A DNA stretch of 64,000 nucleotides from an uncultured Bacteroidales bacterium (GTDB lineage: Bacteria > Bacteroidota > Bacteroidia > Bacteroidales > UBA932), in assembly GCA_900321655.1 (NCBI GenBank), contig ONWU01000002.1, positions 1 through 64,000 of the forward strand, written 5' to 3'. The translations under genes were made by a program, and so were the position numbers. The notes under the pieces were generated by a model, which saw nothing but the letters and a program-made list of their open reading frames with translations, had not been told where the DNA came from and searched no databases. Below are positions 11,960 to 21,340 of this stretch, piece after piece. Every line of letters begins with the position of its first letter. Positions within the stretch are counted from its first letter, which is position 1.

Positions 11960-13423
11960 TTAATTAATAGTGTTGATAGTTGATTCTATATTCAAGGTCA
12001 TCTGGGCCGGATAAGGCTCCCACTCGGGAAGGCCTTTGGCCGAGGGCCGACCTGTATTAGCGAAGCTGGTCCAGGCGGTGCTCACCCGGTGTCCCAGTTC
12101 CACGGCATCCTCCGCCCCGCCGGTAAAGGTGCGGTGCAGGAGCACATTGTCAAAGACAAAGGGAATCTCGATGCAGTGGGTGCTGCCCATGACGCCGTCC
12201 AGCACGGGGGTAGCCCAGTCGAAGCGGTACAGATAGACAGGCGCACAGCCGGCGGCCGAGCGGCCTGCAGCCTGCTGCAGGGCAAGAGGCCGGAAAATGG
12301 GGTCTTCCCGGTCCGGGGTGAACTCATTATATACAGTACCTATAAGAGTAGGGACATCCTTGGAAAGGGCAAGGGCTTCGGAAGTAGAGGGCTGGAAGGG
12401 AATGACCTCGCCGTCCACCACAGGAAGCTGGCCGAAAAGGATCATATCCAGGAAATTGGCAGGGAGGGCACCGTCCTGGCGGGCTTCCTCCGTCACTTCC
12501 CGAACGGCCTGCTGATAGGCCGACAGGAGCTTTTCGTAAGGCACGGCAGCCATTTCGTCAATTCCGGAGGGAGAAATGCCCAGATGAGCCACCGTAGCGG
12601 CGCCGATGCGGCGGGAATACTTGGGGTCCATGAGGTTGAAGATGGAACCGCTCTGGACAATGGCCTTGTGGAACAGGCCCTTGGCGGAAGGCATCGCCAT
12701 CAGGGTGGAAACCTTGCCACCGCCGCCGCTCTGTCCGAAAATAGTAACATTGGCGGGGTCTCCGCCGAAACTGGCGATATTCTTTTTCACCCATTCCAGG
12801 GCTTTGACGATATCCAGCATACCCACATTACCGGAGTAGGCGTACTTGGCTCCGTAAGCGCTCAGATCCAGGTAGCCCAGAGCATTGAGACGGTGATTCA
12901 GGGAAACCACCACTACGCCGTGGTTACGGGCCAGATTGGTGCCGTCATAGCCGGCCTGTTCCTGGGAAGAGCCCTCGGAGAAACCACCGCCATGTAGCCA
13001 CACCATCACCGGCATCTTGGCATCGGCCTTGATGTGGGATGTCCATACATTGACCCTCAGGCAATCCTCGTCCGGATAACCGTCGTCCCAGTGCATGGCA
13101 AAGGCCTGGTTGTCGTCGTACCAGCCCCGGCGGGCAGGATGCGGACTCACCGGGCCGTAGGAACGGCTGGCACGCACTTCCTTCCAGGGCTCCGGATCTG
13201 TCGGAGGCATGAATCTTTCAGCCTTTCCGTAGGGAATACCTTTATATATATATACACCGTCATCGATATAGCCGGCCACGGGACCGCTCAAAGTAGAGAC
13301 GGTAGTGAGCCTGGCCGATGTTTCCAAAGAAGAAAAGCACTGTTGCTCTCGGCCGACAGGACTCCCGCAGGATGCGAGGAGAAGGACGGCCGATGCCAAG
13401 AGAGTTACGGGTTTCAGTGTCAT
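11960..13423 (-). CDS. Type B carboxylesterase lipoprotein
   Basis: 487 residues, lipobox LLASCGS. Features of the carboxylesterase/cholinesterase family: GPVAGYIDDGVYIYKGIPYG, DCLRVNVW, VMVWLHGGGFSEGSS (oxyanion hole), VTIFGQSGGGGK with nucleophile Ser232, and a late GSTHCIEIPFVFDN with the likely catalytic His. The length is slightly below the family's usual 500-550. It is the first gene of the PUL operon and the closest to the divergent regulator, 169 bases away. In this setting it probably removes bulky esters from plant glycans; this is inference, as family members hydrolyse many ester types. Confidence 0.9.
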   Translation of the reverse strand: MTLKPVTLLASAVLLLASCGSPVGREQQCFSSLETSARLTTVSTLSGPVAGYIDDGVYIYKGIPYGKAERFMPPTDPEPWKEVRASRSYGPVSPHPARRGWYDDNQAFAMHWDDGYPDEDCLRVNVWTSHIKADAKMPVMVWLHGGGFSEGSSQEQAGYDGTNLARNHGVVVVSLNHRLNALGYLDLSAYGAKYAYSGNVGMLDIVKALEWVKKNIASFGGDPANVTIFGQSGGGGKVSTLMAMPSAKGLFHKAIVQSGSIFNLMDPKYSRRIGAATVAHLGISPSGIDEMAAVPYEKLLSAYQQAVREVTEEARQDGALPANFLDMILFGQLPVVDGEVIPFQPSTSEALALSKDVPTLIGTVYNEFTPDREDPIFRPLALQQAAGRSAAGCAPVYLYRFDWATPVLDGVMGSTHCIEIPFVFDNVLLHRTFTGGAEDAVELGHRVSTAWTSFANTGRPSAKGLPEWEPYPAQMTLNIESTINTIN

Positions 13424-13592
13424 AATTCGCTACAGTTTTACGGATGCAAAAATGCAAACAATATCGGGCATCTTCTTTCCCTTTGTTTCAAATCCTTGCC
13501 TTTATGTTTTTTCAAGAAATTTATTTGTACAAAAATCTTCCTATATGTTCAAAAACACCCCATAAGAGCAAAAAGAACACTATATTTGTATT
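13424..13592. promoter_or_regulatory. Divergent PUL/regulator control region
   Basis: AT-rich 169-base spacer between the Sus operon (left) and its hybrid two-component regulator (right). It must hold the operon promoter and any regulator binding site. A clear -7 box is seen only for the regulator (13581-13588). On the minus strand a TATTGTTTG near 13454-13462 is a poor match to the Bacteroidetes -7 box. I could not identify the regulator's binding repeats by eye. Confidence 0.5.
13581..13588 (+). promoter_or_regulatory. -7 promoter box (TATATTTG) of the hybrid regulator
   Basis: Exact match to the Bacteroidetes TAnnTTTG box, only 4 bases before the ATG at 13593, so transcription should begin at or next to the start codon. 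No clear -33 TTG was found. Confidence 0.6.
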
Positions 13593-16500
13593 ATGAGAAC
13601 AGAACTGATAACCTTGGGAATAGCCGTGCTTCTGAGCAGTTGCACAGGATCTCCCCGGCACAATACTCTGGAAACATACCAGGAAAACCTCGTCATTTCG
13701 GACCGTCTTTCCAACAAGAAGGTAAACTCCTTTACAGAAGACAAGGATGGCCACATCTGGATGGCCACTGCCAGAGGGCTCAACAAGTATACTTCCCTGG
13801 AGTTCTACCAGTACTTCTGTACAGATGACACCCTGGGACTTCCGGACAACCAGATCAACGTAGTTCATTCGGCCCAGGACGGCCGGCTTTGGGTGGGCAC
13901 CGTCAACGGTGTAGCCGTACGCACTCGCGAAGACCAGTTCCAACGTATTCCCTTCCCCGGAGAAAGCCACAACATTTCCCAAATCCTGGAAACCCGCGAC
14001 GGGTCCCTCCTCTTCTCCAGCGGTTCCACGCTCTACAAATGGGATGAAGCCTCCGAAAGCCTGAAGCCCGTTGTCCGGGATTTTAATTCCTTCGGCGCAC
14101 CGGCCGCCCTTATCATGGAAGACGGGAACCTGTGGATGCTTTCCGGCAACGGGTTCCTCCTCAACTGCTACTCTACGAAGGATTTCACCCTGCTCAAAAG
14201 CATTCCCCTTCCCCGGCAGACCTACCATATCTGCAACGCCGGCAGCGGAGAACTCTGGCTCTCGGGAATGGGGCGTCTGAGCATTCTGGATATCCGCAGC
14301 GCCCAGTGGAAGGAGCTTCCCGCCCCCATCCGCTCCTGTAACACACTAATGCAGAGAGACATAGACATCCTTTTCCATCTGGAAGGGCAAGGAATCCTGA
14401 TGAATGTTATCGGCCAGGGGTTCTTCTTCTACAACCGCGCCAAGGAGACGGTTCTTTTCCAACAGGACGCCGATTTTCCCCTGAGCGTACCGACGGCAGA
14501 GGTCCGCTCCCTGTTCCAGGACAGCCGTGGCAACCTGTGGTTCGGCACCATCGACCGTGGTTACCACGTCTCATACCATGAGAAAGGGCTGTTCTCCAGC
14601 AACAAATACCTCACGGATTCCTTCAAGGACAAGGACGTCACCTCGCTCTGCCCGGATAAAAACGGAGGGTTGTGGATTACCACCCTCAACGACGGTCTTT
14701 TCCGCTACGATCTTCAAACCAGGGAGATTCGTTCCATCGACATCAGCCACCTGATTCCGGACAAGGAAGTCGGTTACATCCGCGCATCCAAAGTCTACTG
14801 CGAGCCGGACGGAGACCTATGGTTCGTTTTCACGGACAAAATACGCGTTATCCGCTGCAGATGGGATGGAAAACAGCTTATTCCCCAGGACAGGGTATAC
14901 GCACCCAGTCCCCTGTCCCTGACCACAGACGACCAGGGGTTCCTCTGGATAGGGGGTTTCAGCGGAGAGCTGATCCGTTACGACAAGAGGGACGGAAGCC
15001 GGAAGACGGTTCCCGTGGTCAAACCCGGAGAATGGACTTTCGTGACTGACTTGCTGATGGAAGAAGCCGGCAAACTGCTCGTGCCCCGCTTTGGGATGCC
15101 CCCGGCCGTCGTCAACACTTATACCCTGGAATATACTGACAGAGACGTATCCATCTCGGACAAAAAAGCCACCATCCGCCGCTCCGTGGTGATTCCCAAC
15201 CGCATCCTCAAAGACAGCGGTGGAAATATCTGGGTAGGCACCCTGGCCAACGGGCTCCTGCTGGACGAAAAGGGAAAAGGCCGGATGCGCGCCGTAGAAG
15301 GCCTGCCCTGCCCGGATGTATGCTCCATAGAAGAAGACCGCCAGGGCAATATCTGGGTATCCACGATGAACGGCCTGGCCAAATACGATCGTACAGTAGG
15401 CCATTTCGTCTCTTATATGGAGGCCGACGGCATAGCGGGAGACCAGTTCAACGACCGGGCCTCCTGTGTCCTTCCGGACGGGGCCCTGCTGTTCGGAGGA
15501 ACAGACGGCCTCACCTGCTTCAATCCGCTGGACGCCCCGGCCAAGCGCACGGTCCCTCTGGTTTTTGAGAGCCTGAGTATACACAACAACCTGGTAGCTC
15601 CTTCCAAGAACGGCCCTATGGACCAGATCCTCTCCGAAAAGCCGCTCATCACCATTTCTCCAGAACACAACGCTTTCAGCATCTCCTTCACCGCCCTGGA
15701 CTATGCCCAGTACGAGCGTATCCGCTATGCCTACAAGATGGAAGGCCTGGACAAGGACTGGGTGAAGATCAACACCCGCCACGATGCTTACTTCGCCCAT
15801 CTTCCGGCCGGCAGCTACCGGCTCCGCATACGCATAGCCAACGGCAGCCACACCGTCACAGAGACAGAGGAATCCATTCCTATCAAGGTACTGCCGCCCT
15901 GGTATGCCACGATTTGGGCCATCCTGCTCTGGATTTTGCTGGGAGCGCTGCTTCTGGGCATAGCCTTTGCTTACTACCGCCACATCCGCCGCGTACGCAA
16001 AGAAGCCGCCCGCCGCATCTGGCAGGTGCGCCGGGAGCGAGAGAAGGCCGAAGAAGCGGAAAAAGCGGAAAAGGAGCTGAACAAGATCCAGCAAAACTAC
16101 TTTGCCAACGTGGCCCATGAGTTCCGTACTCCCCTCACCATGATTGCCGGCCCCGCCCAGCAGCTTTCCACATCGGCAGGTATCCAGGGAACGGACCGCC
16201 AGCTGGTGGACATCATCCGCCGCAACACCACCTGGATGCTCTCGCTGGTGAACCAGTTGCTGGATTTCAACCGCATCAGCAATAGCAAACTGCAACTGAA
16301 AGTGGCCAAGATGGACCTGGCGGAACCTCTGAGAGACACGGCCAGCCTGTTCCGTTTCAACGCCACCTCCAAGGGGATAGAGCTCAACACCGTGGGCCTG
16401 GAAGAGCCCTTCACCATGTGGGTGGATGCCGACAAGGTGCAGAAGGTAGTGATGAACCTCCTGTCCAACGCCCTCAAGTTCACTCCTCCGGGAGGTAAGG

Positions 16501-17657
16501 TAACCCTCAGCTTCGACGTCATTTCCCGCGATGAGGCCGCCGGCCGCTTCCCTCTCACGGAGGCCGACAAGGATGGCCAGTATGCCTGCATCAGCGTAGC
16601 AGACAACGGCGCCGGAATTCAGGAAGACCAGCTGGAAAAGATTTTCGAACGCTTTTACCAGTCGGAGCCCGGAAAGAAAGTAACCGGCTCCGGTATCGGC
16701 CTTTATTATGCCCGTGCTCTCTGCACCCTGCACCACGGATATATCAAGGCCTTCAACCGGGAGGAAGGCGGAGCGCTTATGAGCCTCATCCTGCCAGTCA
16801 GCGCCAGTTCCTACACGGAAGAGGAGCGCACGGATCTGACCCCTCAGCTGCCCAGCCACGCCCTGGCGGAATCCATCACCGAGGACCAGCCGGAGCCGGA
16901 GAGTGCCAAGCGTCACATTGCCATCATCGACGACGACATCGACATAGCCAACTACCTCAAGGTTATGCTCAAGCCGCAGTACCGGATATCCCTGTTCTTC
17001 GACGCTGCCAGCGCCCTCAAGGGAATGGCGCAGGATGCCCCGGACCTCATCATCTCCGACGTGGTAATGCCAGGGATGGACGGTTACGAGCTCTGCTCCC
17101 GCATCAAGGAAGACCTCCAGCTGAGCCACATCCCCGTGGTGCTGGTCACCGCCAAGGTGGCGGTGGAAAGCCAGGTGGAGGGCCTGGACAAGGGGGCCGA
17201 TGCCTATGTCACCAAACCCTTCCAGCCGGCGTACCTGATGGCCCTGATCAAGTCCCTGCTGGAAAACCGCGAGAAACTGCACCGCCAACTGGGAAGCGTC
17301 ACCACCACTGAGGACATTGCCCCGGAGGCCCTTTCCCCGAGGGATGCAGCCTTCATGAAGGAACTCTACGAGCTGATGGAAAAGGAACTGGCCAATGCAG
17401 ACCTCGATATTGTTCAGATTACGGAGATGATGAAAATCTCCCGCACCAAGTTCTACTATAAGGTAAAGGGCCTCACCGGAGAGAATCCGTCCGTGTTCTT
17501 CAAACGTTACAAGCTGAACCGTGCGGCAGATCTTTTGAAGGAAGGGAAGCACAATATGAGCGAGATTGCCTGGATGACGGGCTTCAACACCCTCTCCCAC
17601 TTCTCCACGTCCTTCAAAAAACAGTTTGGGGTGCCCCCTTCCGAGTATGTGGGTTAG
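13593..17657 (+). CDS. Hybrid two-component system regulator of the PUL (HTCS)
   Basis: 1354 residues. Residues 1-17 look like a lipoprotein signal (LLSSC then TGS). Two seven-bladed propellers of Reg_prop repeats follow (for example GHIWMATARGLNKY, GRLWVGTVNG, GNIWVSTMNGLAKYD), then a Y_Y_Y domain, a membrane segment near 770-792 (IWAILLWILLGALLLGIAF), HisKA with phospho-accepting His842 in NVAHEFRTPL, HATPase with the GSGIGLYYAR segment, a receiver domain with Asp1156 in ISDVVMPGMDG, and a C-terminal AraC helix-turn-helix. Such proteins bind oligosaccharides in the periplasm and activate the adjacent susCD operon. It is divergent from the PUL operon, the usual arrangement. A lipobox on an HTCS is not the usual description. 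Confidence 0.97.
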   Translation: MRTELITLGIAVLLSSCTGSPRHNTLETYQENLVISDRLSNKKVNSFTEDKDGHIWMATARGLNKYTSLEFYQYFCTDDTLGLPDNQINVVHSAQDGRLWVGTVNGVAVRTREDQFQRIPFPGESHNISQILETRDGSLLFSSGSTLYKWDEASESLKPVVRDFNSFGAPAALIMEDGNLWMLSGNGFLLNCYSTKDFTLLKSIPLPRQTYHICNAGSGELWLSGMGRLSILDIRSAQWKELPAPIRSCNTLMQRDIDILFHLEGQGILMNVIGQGFFFYNRAKETVLFQQDADFPLSVPTAEVRSLFQDSRGNLWFGTIDRGYHVSYHEKGLFSSNKYLTDSFKDKDVTSLCPDKNGGLWITTLNDGLFRYDLQTREIRSIDISHLIPDKEVGYIRASKVYCEPDGDLWFVFTDKIRVIRCRWDGKQLIPQDRVYAPSPLSLTTDDQGFLWIGGFSGELIRYDKRDGSRKTVPVVKPGEWTFVTDLLMEEAGKLLVPRFGMPPAVVNTYTLEYTDRDVSISDKKATIRRSVVIPNRILKDSGGNIWVGTLANGLLLDEKGKGRMRAVEGLPCPDVCSIEEDRQGNIWVSTMNGLAKYDRTVGHFVSYMEADGIAGDQFNDRASCVLPDGALLFGGTDGLTCFNPLDAPAKRTVPLVFESLSIHNNLVAPSKNGPMDQILSEKPLITISPEHNAFSISFTALDYAQYERIRYAYKMEGLDKDWVKINTRHDAYFAHLPAGSYRLRIRIANGSHTVTETEESIPIKVLPPWYATIWAILLWILLGALLLGIAFAYYRHIRRVRKEAARRIWQVRREREKAEEAEKAEKELNKIQQNYFANVAHEFRTPLTMIAGPAQQLSTSAGIQGTDRQLVDIIRRNTTWMLSLVNQLLDFNRISNSKLQLKVAKMDLAEPLRDTASLFRFNATSKGIELNTVGLEEPFTMWVDADKVQKVVMNLLSNALKFTPPGGKVTLSFDVISRDEAAGRFPLTEADKDGQYACISVADNGAGIQEDQLEKIFERFYQSEPGKKVTGSGIGLYYARALCTLHHGYIKAFNREEGGALMSLILPVSASSYTEEERTDLTPQLPSHALAESITEDQPEPESAKRHIAIIDDDIDIANYLKVMLKPQYRISLFFDAASALKGMAQDAPDLIISDVVMPGMDGYELCSRIKEDLQLSHIPVVLVTAKVAVESQVEGLDKGADAYVTKPFQPAYLMALIKSLLENREKLHRQLGSVTTTEDIAPEALSPRDAAFMKELYELMEKELANADLDIVQITEMMKISRTKFYYKVKGLTGENPSVFFKRYKLNRAADLLKEGKHNMSEIAWMTGFNTLSHFSTSFKKQFGVPPSEYVG

Positions 17658-17669
17658 AAAGTTTTTTCG

Positions 17670-17677
17670 TATCTTTG
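17670..17677 (+). promoter_or_regulatory. -7 promoter box (TATCTTTG) of the DUF1538/PII operon
   Basis: TAnnTTTG match 12 bases after the regulator stop codon and 6 bases before the next ATG, preceded by the T-tract TTTTTTCG. The short spacing predicts a nearly leaderless transcript. Confidence 0.6.
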
Positions 17678-17683
17678 TGAGCT

Positions 17684-19243
17684 ATGGAAAAACCCAACCC
17701 CCTGGAAAAATCGGCCATCCTGAAGGCCATGCTGGAAAAATTTAAGGAATCCCTCCTTTCAGTGATGCCGGTAAGTCTCCTGGTTTTTGTCCTCTCCATC
17801 ACCCCGTGGGTGGACATCTCCCCGAAGGAGCTCCTCATATTCGTGGCAGGCGCCTTCCTGCTGGTTATCGGTATCGGCCTTTTCAACCTGGGGGCCGATA
17901 TGGCAATGACCCCTATGGGCCAGTACATCGGCCAGGGACTCACGGCTTCCAAGAAGATGGGCATTCTCCTCTCCGTGGGCTTTGCGATGGGGCTTCTGAT
18001 CACCATAGCCGAACCGGATCTGACGGTTCTGGCCGACCAGGTGAAAGCCGTGATGAACGGAACGCTGCTGATCGGCACGGTGGGCGTGGGCGTAGGAATC
18101 CTCCTGCTGATAGGCGTCGTGAAGATTGTCTTCCACATAGACCTCACCAACCTGCTGCTGTTTTTCTATATGCTCCTTTTCTGCCTGGCCGCCCTGCTGA
18201 TAGACCAGGGAAAAGGCTCTCTGATGGCCATGTCCTTCGATTCCGGCGGCGTAACCACCGGTCCCATCACGGTGCCTTTCATCATGGCCCTCGGCGTGGG
18301 CATCGCCCTCACGGTGGGTGGCCGCAACGCTTCCGAAAACAGCTTCGGTCTCATCGCTCTCTGCTCGGTGGGCCCCATCCTGGCGGTGCTGGCCCTCTCG
18401 CTGGTATCCAAGGGACACTTGGACTACCAGATGGCAGACTATTCGATGGAGAACATCTTCTCAGAAGGCCTCTTCATGCTCTTTTTTGAAACGGGCTATG
18501 AAGTGGGCAAATCCCTCTTCCTGGTGGTGGTCTTTTTCTTTATCCTGCAGTTCCTCGTTCTCAAGCTGCCCAAATCCAAGATTTTCCAGATCGTGGTGGG
18601 CATCGTCTATACCTTTGTGGGGCTGGTTCTTTTCCTGGCGGCCGTAGAGATGGCCTTCATGCCCGTGGGGCACGAAATCGGCGCCCAGCTATCGGCCCAC
18701 AACCCCGTCATCATCATTGTCTTTGCCTTTATCATCGGCAATGTGGTGGTGCTGGCAGAGCCTGCCGTCCACGTCCTGAACAACCAGGTGCAGGAAATTA
18801 CCGGAGGAGAAGTCACCAAGCGCCAGATGATGCTGGCCCTGTCCCTGGGCGTAGGCATTTCCATCGGCCTGTCGGTTCTGAGAGTCTATCTGGGCTTTTC
18901 GGTCCTCTATTACCTCATCCCCGGCTATGTGATATCCCTGGGCCTTTCCTTCTTTGTGCCCAAGTTGTATACGGCCATCGCCTTCGACTCCGGCGGCGTG
19001 GCCAGCGGTCCCCTCACCTCCAGCTTCATCCTCCCGATGGTCATCGGCGCCTGCGCCACCATGCAGGGAGAAAGCGCGGTGCTGGACTTTGCCTTCGGCG
19101 TAGTGGCGATGGTAGCCATGACGCCCCTTATTACCATCCAGAGCCTGGGCTTCAAGTCTGTGATGACGGTGCGCTACCGCAGCAATTTGGCCATCAAGCG
19201 CATCCTCCAGGCCGAAGACGACCAGATCATTTACTTCGAGTAG
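17684..19243 (+). CDS. DUF1538-family integral membrane protein (putative transporter)
   Basis: 519 residues, almost all hydrophobic helices, about 12-14 by eye. Two related halves are visible: the first contains LGADMAMTPMGQYIG, AEPDLTVLADQV and FDSGGVTTGPITVPF; the second repeats them as VEMAFMPVGHEIGAQL, AEPAVHVLNNQV and FDSGGVASGPLTSSF. This internal duplication with FDSGG(V)xxGP signatures is the DUF1538 pattern. The substrate is unknown. It is followed after 3 bases by a PII-like gene and then a second PII-like gene, so its activity may be gated by PII-type nucleotide sensing. The operon is separate from the PUL. Confidence 0.88.
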   Translation: MEKPNPLEKSAILKAMLEKFKESLLSVMPVSLLVFVLSITPWVDISPKELLIFVAGAFLLVIGIGLFNLGADMAMTPMGQYIGQGLTASKKMGILLSVGFAMGLLITIAEPDLTVLADQVKAVMNGTLLIGTVGVGVGILLLIGVVKIVFHIDLTNLLLFFYMLLFCLAALLIDQGKGSLMAMSFDSGGVTTGPITVPFIMALGVGIALTVGGRNASENSFGLIALCSVGPILAVLALSLVSKGHLDYQMADYSMENIFSEGLFMLFFETGYEVGKSLFLVVVFFFILQFLVLKLPKSKIFQIVVGIVYTFVGLVLFLAAVEMAFMPVGHEIGAQLSAHNPVIIIVFAFIIGNVVVLAEPAVHVLNNQVQEITGGEVTKRQMMLALSLGVGISIGLSVLRVYLGFSVLYYLIPGYVISLGLSFFVPKLYTAIAFDSGGVASGPLTSSFILPMVIGACATMQGESAVLDFAFGVVAMVAMTPLITIQSLGFKSVMTVRYRSNLAIKRILQAEDDQIIYFE

Positions 19244-19246
19244 CCT

Positions 19247-19618
19247 ATGCCACAGACAAGAAATATCGCCCCCGTCAAGCTGGAGTTGCTGATGGCCATC
19301 GTCCACAATGAGAAGGCCGCCTATTACTCCAGCATCATCCAGTCTCACCGGGCCAACCTGCAGTTCTCCATGGCCGCCAAGGGCACCACGCACCTGGTTC
19401 TCAGCTATCTGGGGTTAACGGAACAGCCCAAGACGCTCCTGCTGAGCGTAGTGAGGGCCGACGAAGCCCCCAAGCTTATCGAACTGCTGGACGAGACCTT
19501 CAAAAAGGGGAAAAGCTACAAGGGCGTGGCTTTTACCGTCAAACTCACCAGCGTGATCGGCACCCTGGTATATGGATTCTTAGCAAACGACAAACGAACC
19601 GTCAAGGAGGAAGCATAA
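19247..19618 (+). CDS. PII-like protein, DUF1538-associated, first copy
   Basis: 123 residues. It shows a PII-type ferredoxin-like fold layout (KLELLMAIVHNEKAAYYSSII, later LLSVVRADEAPKLIELLDETF) but lacks the well conserved nitrogen PII features such as the T-loop tyrosine region and the GRG(R)G turn. It lies 3 bases after the DUF1538 gene and 1 base before a second, more canonical PII-like gene. PII-like proteins bind adenine nucleotides or other small molecules and control adjacent transporters; that role is inferred here from position only. Confidence 0.72.
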   Translation: MPQTRNIAPVKLELLMAIVHNEKAAYYSSIIQSHRANLQFSMAAKGTTHLVLSYLGLTEQPKTLLLSVVRADEAPKLIELLDETFKKGKSYKGVAFTVKLTSVIGTLVYGFLANDKRTVKEEA

Positions 19619-19619
19619 T

Positions 19620-19937
19620 ATGGCAGAAATGAAATTCGAACTGGTCATCTGTATCGTCAACGCAGGATTTTCCCAGAATGTCGTGGAAGCGGCCCGCAAG
19701 GCCGGCGCCCGCGGCGGTACCATCATCCGCGGCCGCGGATCGGCCAACCCCGAGGCGGAAGAATTCTTTGGCGTCACCATCCAGCCGGACAAGGAGATTG
19801 TGCTGGTGCTGGTGCCGGCCGACATCAAGGACGCCGTGCTCACCACCGTCTACAAGGAAAGCGGCCTGTCCCAGGAAGGACAGGGCATCGCCTTCTCCGT
19901 TCCCGTGGAACGGACAACCACCATCCGAAAAGACTAA
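19620..19937 (+). CDS. P-II family regulator, DUF1538-associated, second copy
   Basis: 105 residues. Recognisable PII core: FELVICIVNAGFSQNVVEAA at the start, the AGARGGTIIRGRG turn, a shortened T-loop (SANPEAEEFFGV), and the C-terminal GIAFSVPVERTT. The classical uridylylated tyrosine of GlnB is absent, so regulation by GlnD is unlikely. It is the last gene of a three-gene operon with the DUF1538 membrane protein and is followed by a strong terminator. Probable role: ligand-sensing trimer that acts on the membrane protein, possibly as a heteromer with its neighbour; both points are inference. Confidence 0.85.
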   Translation: MAEMKFELVICIVNAGFSQNVVEAARKAGARGGTIIRGRGSANPEAEEFFGVTIQPDKEIVLVLVPADIKDAVLTTVYKESGLSQEGQGIAFSVPVERTTTIRKD

Positions 19938-19939
19938 AA

Positions 19940-19968
19940 AAGAAGCCGGCCCCATGAGCCGGCTTCTT
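19940..19968. terminator. Bidirectional terminator between PII operon and purine permease
   Basis: Perfect 11-base stem (AAGAAGCCGGC at 19940-19950 with its complement at 19958-19968) and 7-base loop, preceded by an A-run. It separates two convergent operons. Confidence 0.88.
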
Positions 19969-19988
19969 CATTGATAAGGGACTCTCCC

Positions 19989-21320
19989 TTAGATAAAGAG
20001 ATACTTGCAGATAAACAGGATGGCAAGGACCCACATGGTGGGATTGACTTCCTTGAACTTACCGGCGACAGCGTGGGTGAACACATAGGAGATGACGCCG
20101 ATGAGGATACCGTCGGAGATGCTGTAGCAAAGGGGCATCATAATGATGGTAAGGAAAGCCGGGATGGCCTTGCAGTAGTTGTCCCAGTGGATGCGCTTGA
20201 TGGAAGGCATCATCATCACGCCCACGATGATGAGGGCGGGAGCGGTGGCGGCGCTGGGAATGGACAGGAACAGCGGGCTCAGGAACAGGGCCAGGGCGAA
20301 GCAAACGGCCGTAGAGAAGGCGGTAAGACCGGTACGGCCTCCCTCACCCACGCCGGCAGCGCTTTCCACGTACGTAGTGGTGGTGGAAGTACCCAGGCAG
20401 GCGCCGCACACGGTGGCTATGGAATCGGCCAGGAACATTTTGTCAATGTCGGGAACGTTGTCGCGGGGACCGTCTTCCGGGATAAGGCCGGCACCCTGGT
20501 GCACACCGATGAGGGTGCCCATGGTGTCAAACATGTCGATGAACAGGAAGGTGAACACCACCACCAGCATGTCAAAGCTCAGGACATTGTGCCACTCAAA
20601 CTTGCAGAAGATGGGCTCCACGGAATGCGGAAGGGCCACAAAGCCGCCCAGCTTGGTAATGGCCTCACCGGTGGCAGGATCCTTGATGACCAGGCCCAGG
20701 GCGGTGGTGATGAGGATGCCCCAGAGGATACCGCCTCTGATCTTGGCCATCACCAGGCCGGAGGTGATCAGCAGACCCACCATGGCCAGCAGGGCCGTTC
20801 CCTTGGTAATCTCACCCAGGCCCACCAGCGTGGAGTCATTGTGCACGATGATACCGGCGTTCTGCATACCGATAAAGGCGATGAACAGGCCGATACCGGC
20901 GCCAATGGACTTCTTCAGGGTGCCGGGGATGGAGTTGAGTAGCCAGCTGCGGATCTTGGTTACCGTAAGGATGATGAAAAGGATACCTTCCAGCAGAACG
21001 GCCGTAAGGGCAAACTGCCAGGAGTAACCCATCCCCATGCAAACAGTAAACACAAAGAAGGCGTTGAGGCCCATACCGGGGGCCAGGGCAAACGGCTTCT
21101 TGGCGTAGAAGGCCATGATCAGCGTACCCACGATGGCAGCCAGGGCAGTAGCCGTGAACACGGCTCCGGCAGGCATGCCCGGAAGGGCGCTGAAGATGTT
21201 AGGATTCACGGCCAGGATATAGGCCATGGTGAGGAAGGTGGTGATGCCGGCCAGAATCTCGGTGCGGACATTGTTCACCTTGGGATCAAAACCAAAAAGT
21301 TTTTCAAAAGCAGGCTTCAT
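19989..21320 (-). CDS. NCS2/AzgA-type purine (adenine/guanine/hypoxanthine) permease
   Basis: 443 residues, multi-pass. Signature segments of the AzgA branch: ILAGITTFLTMAYILAVNP near the start, APGMGLNAFF, VCMGMGYSWQFALTAVLLEG, and GTSTTTTYVESAAGVGEGGR. The branch imports purine bases by proton symport. It is the last gene of a three-gene operon after a uracil-type permease and a Tsx-like outer-membrane channel, 20 bases after the channel gene. The purine preference is family knowledge, not visible in single residues. Confidence 0.93.
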   Translation of the reverse strand: MKPAFEKLFGFDPKVNNVRTEILAGITTFLTMAYILAVNPNIFSALPGMPAGAVFTATALAAIVGTLIMAFYAKKPFALAPGMGLNAFFVFTVCMGMGYSWQFALTAVLLEGILFIILTVTKIRSWLLNSIPGTLKKSIGAGIGLFIAFIGMQNAGIIVHNDSTLVGLGEITKGTALLAMVGLLITSGLVMAKIRGGILWGILITTALGLVIKDPATGEAITKLGGFVALPHSVEPIFCKFEWHNVLSFDMLVVVFTFLFIDMFDTMGTLIGVHQGAGLIPEDGPRDNVPDIDKMFLADSIATVCGACLGTSTTTTYVESAAGVGEGGRTGLTAFSTAVCFALALFLSPLFLSIPSAATAPALIIVGVMMMPSIKRIHWDNYCKAIPAFLTIIMMPLCYSISDGILIGVISYVFTHAVAGKFKEVNPTMWVLAILFICKYLFI

Positions 21321-21340
21321 AGTATGATGAATAGGTTAGA

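Noticed and set aside
7283..11983. Very long open frame on the + strand opposite susC and susD
   Set aside because: It is the antisense shadow of two clear genes in GC-rich DNA; its translation shows no family features.
14817..17600. 927-codon frame on the minus strand opposite the hybrid regulator
   Set aside because: Shadow; the + strand gene has every domain of an HTCS regulator.
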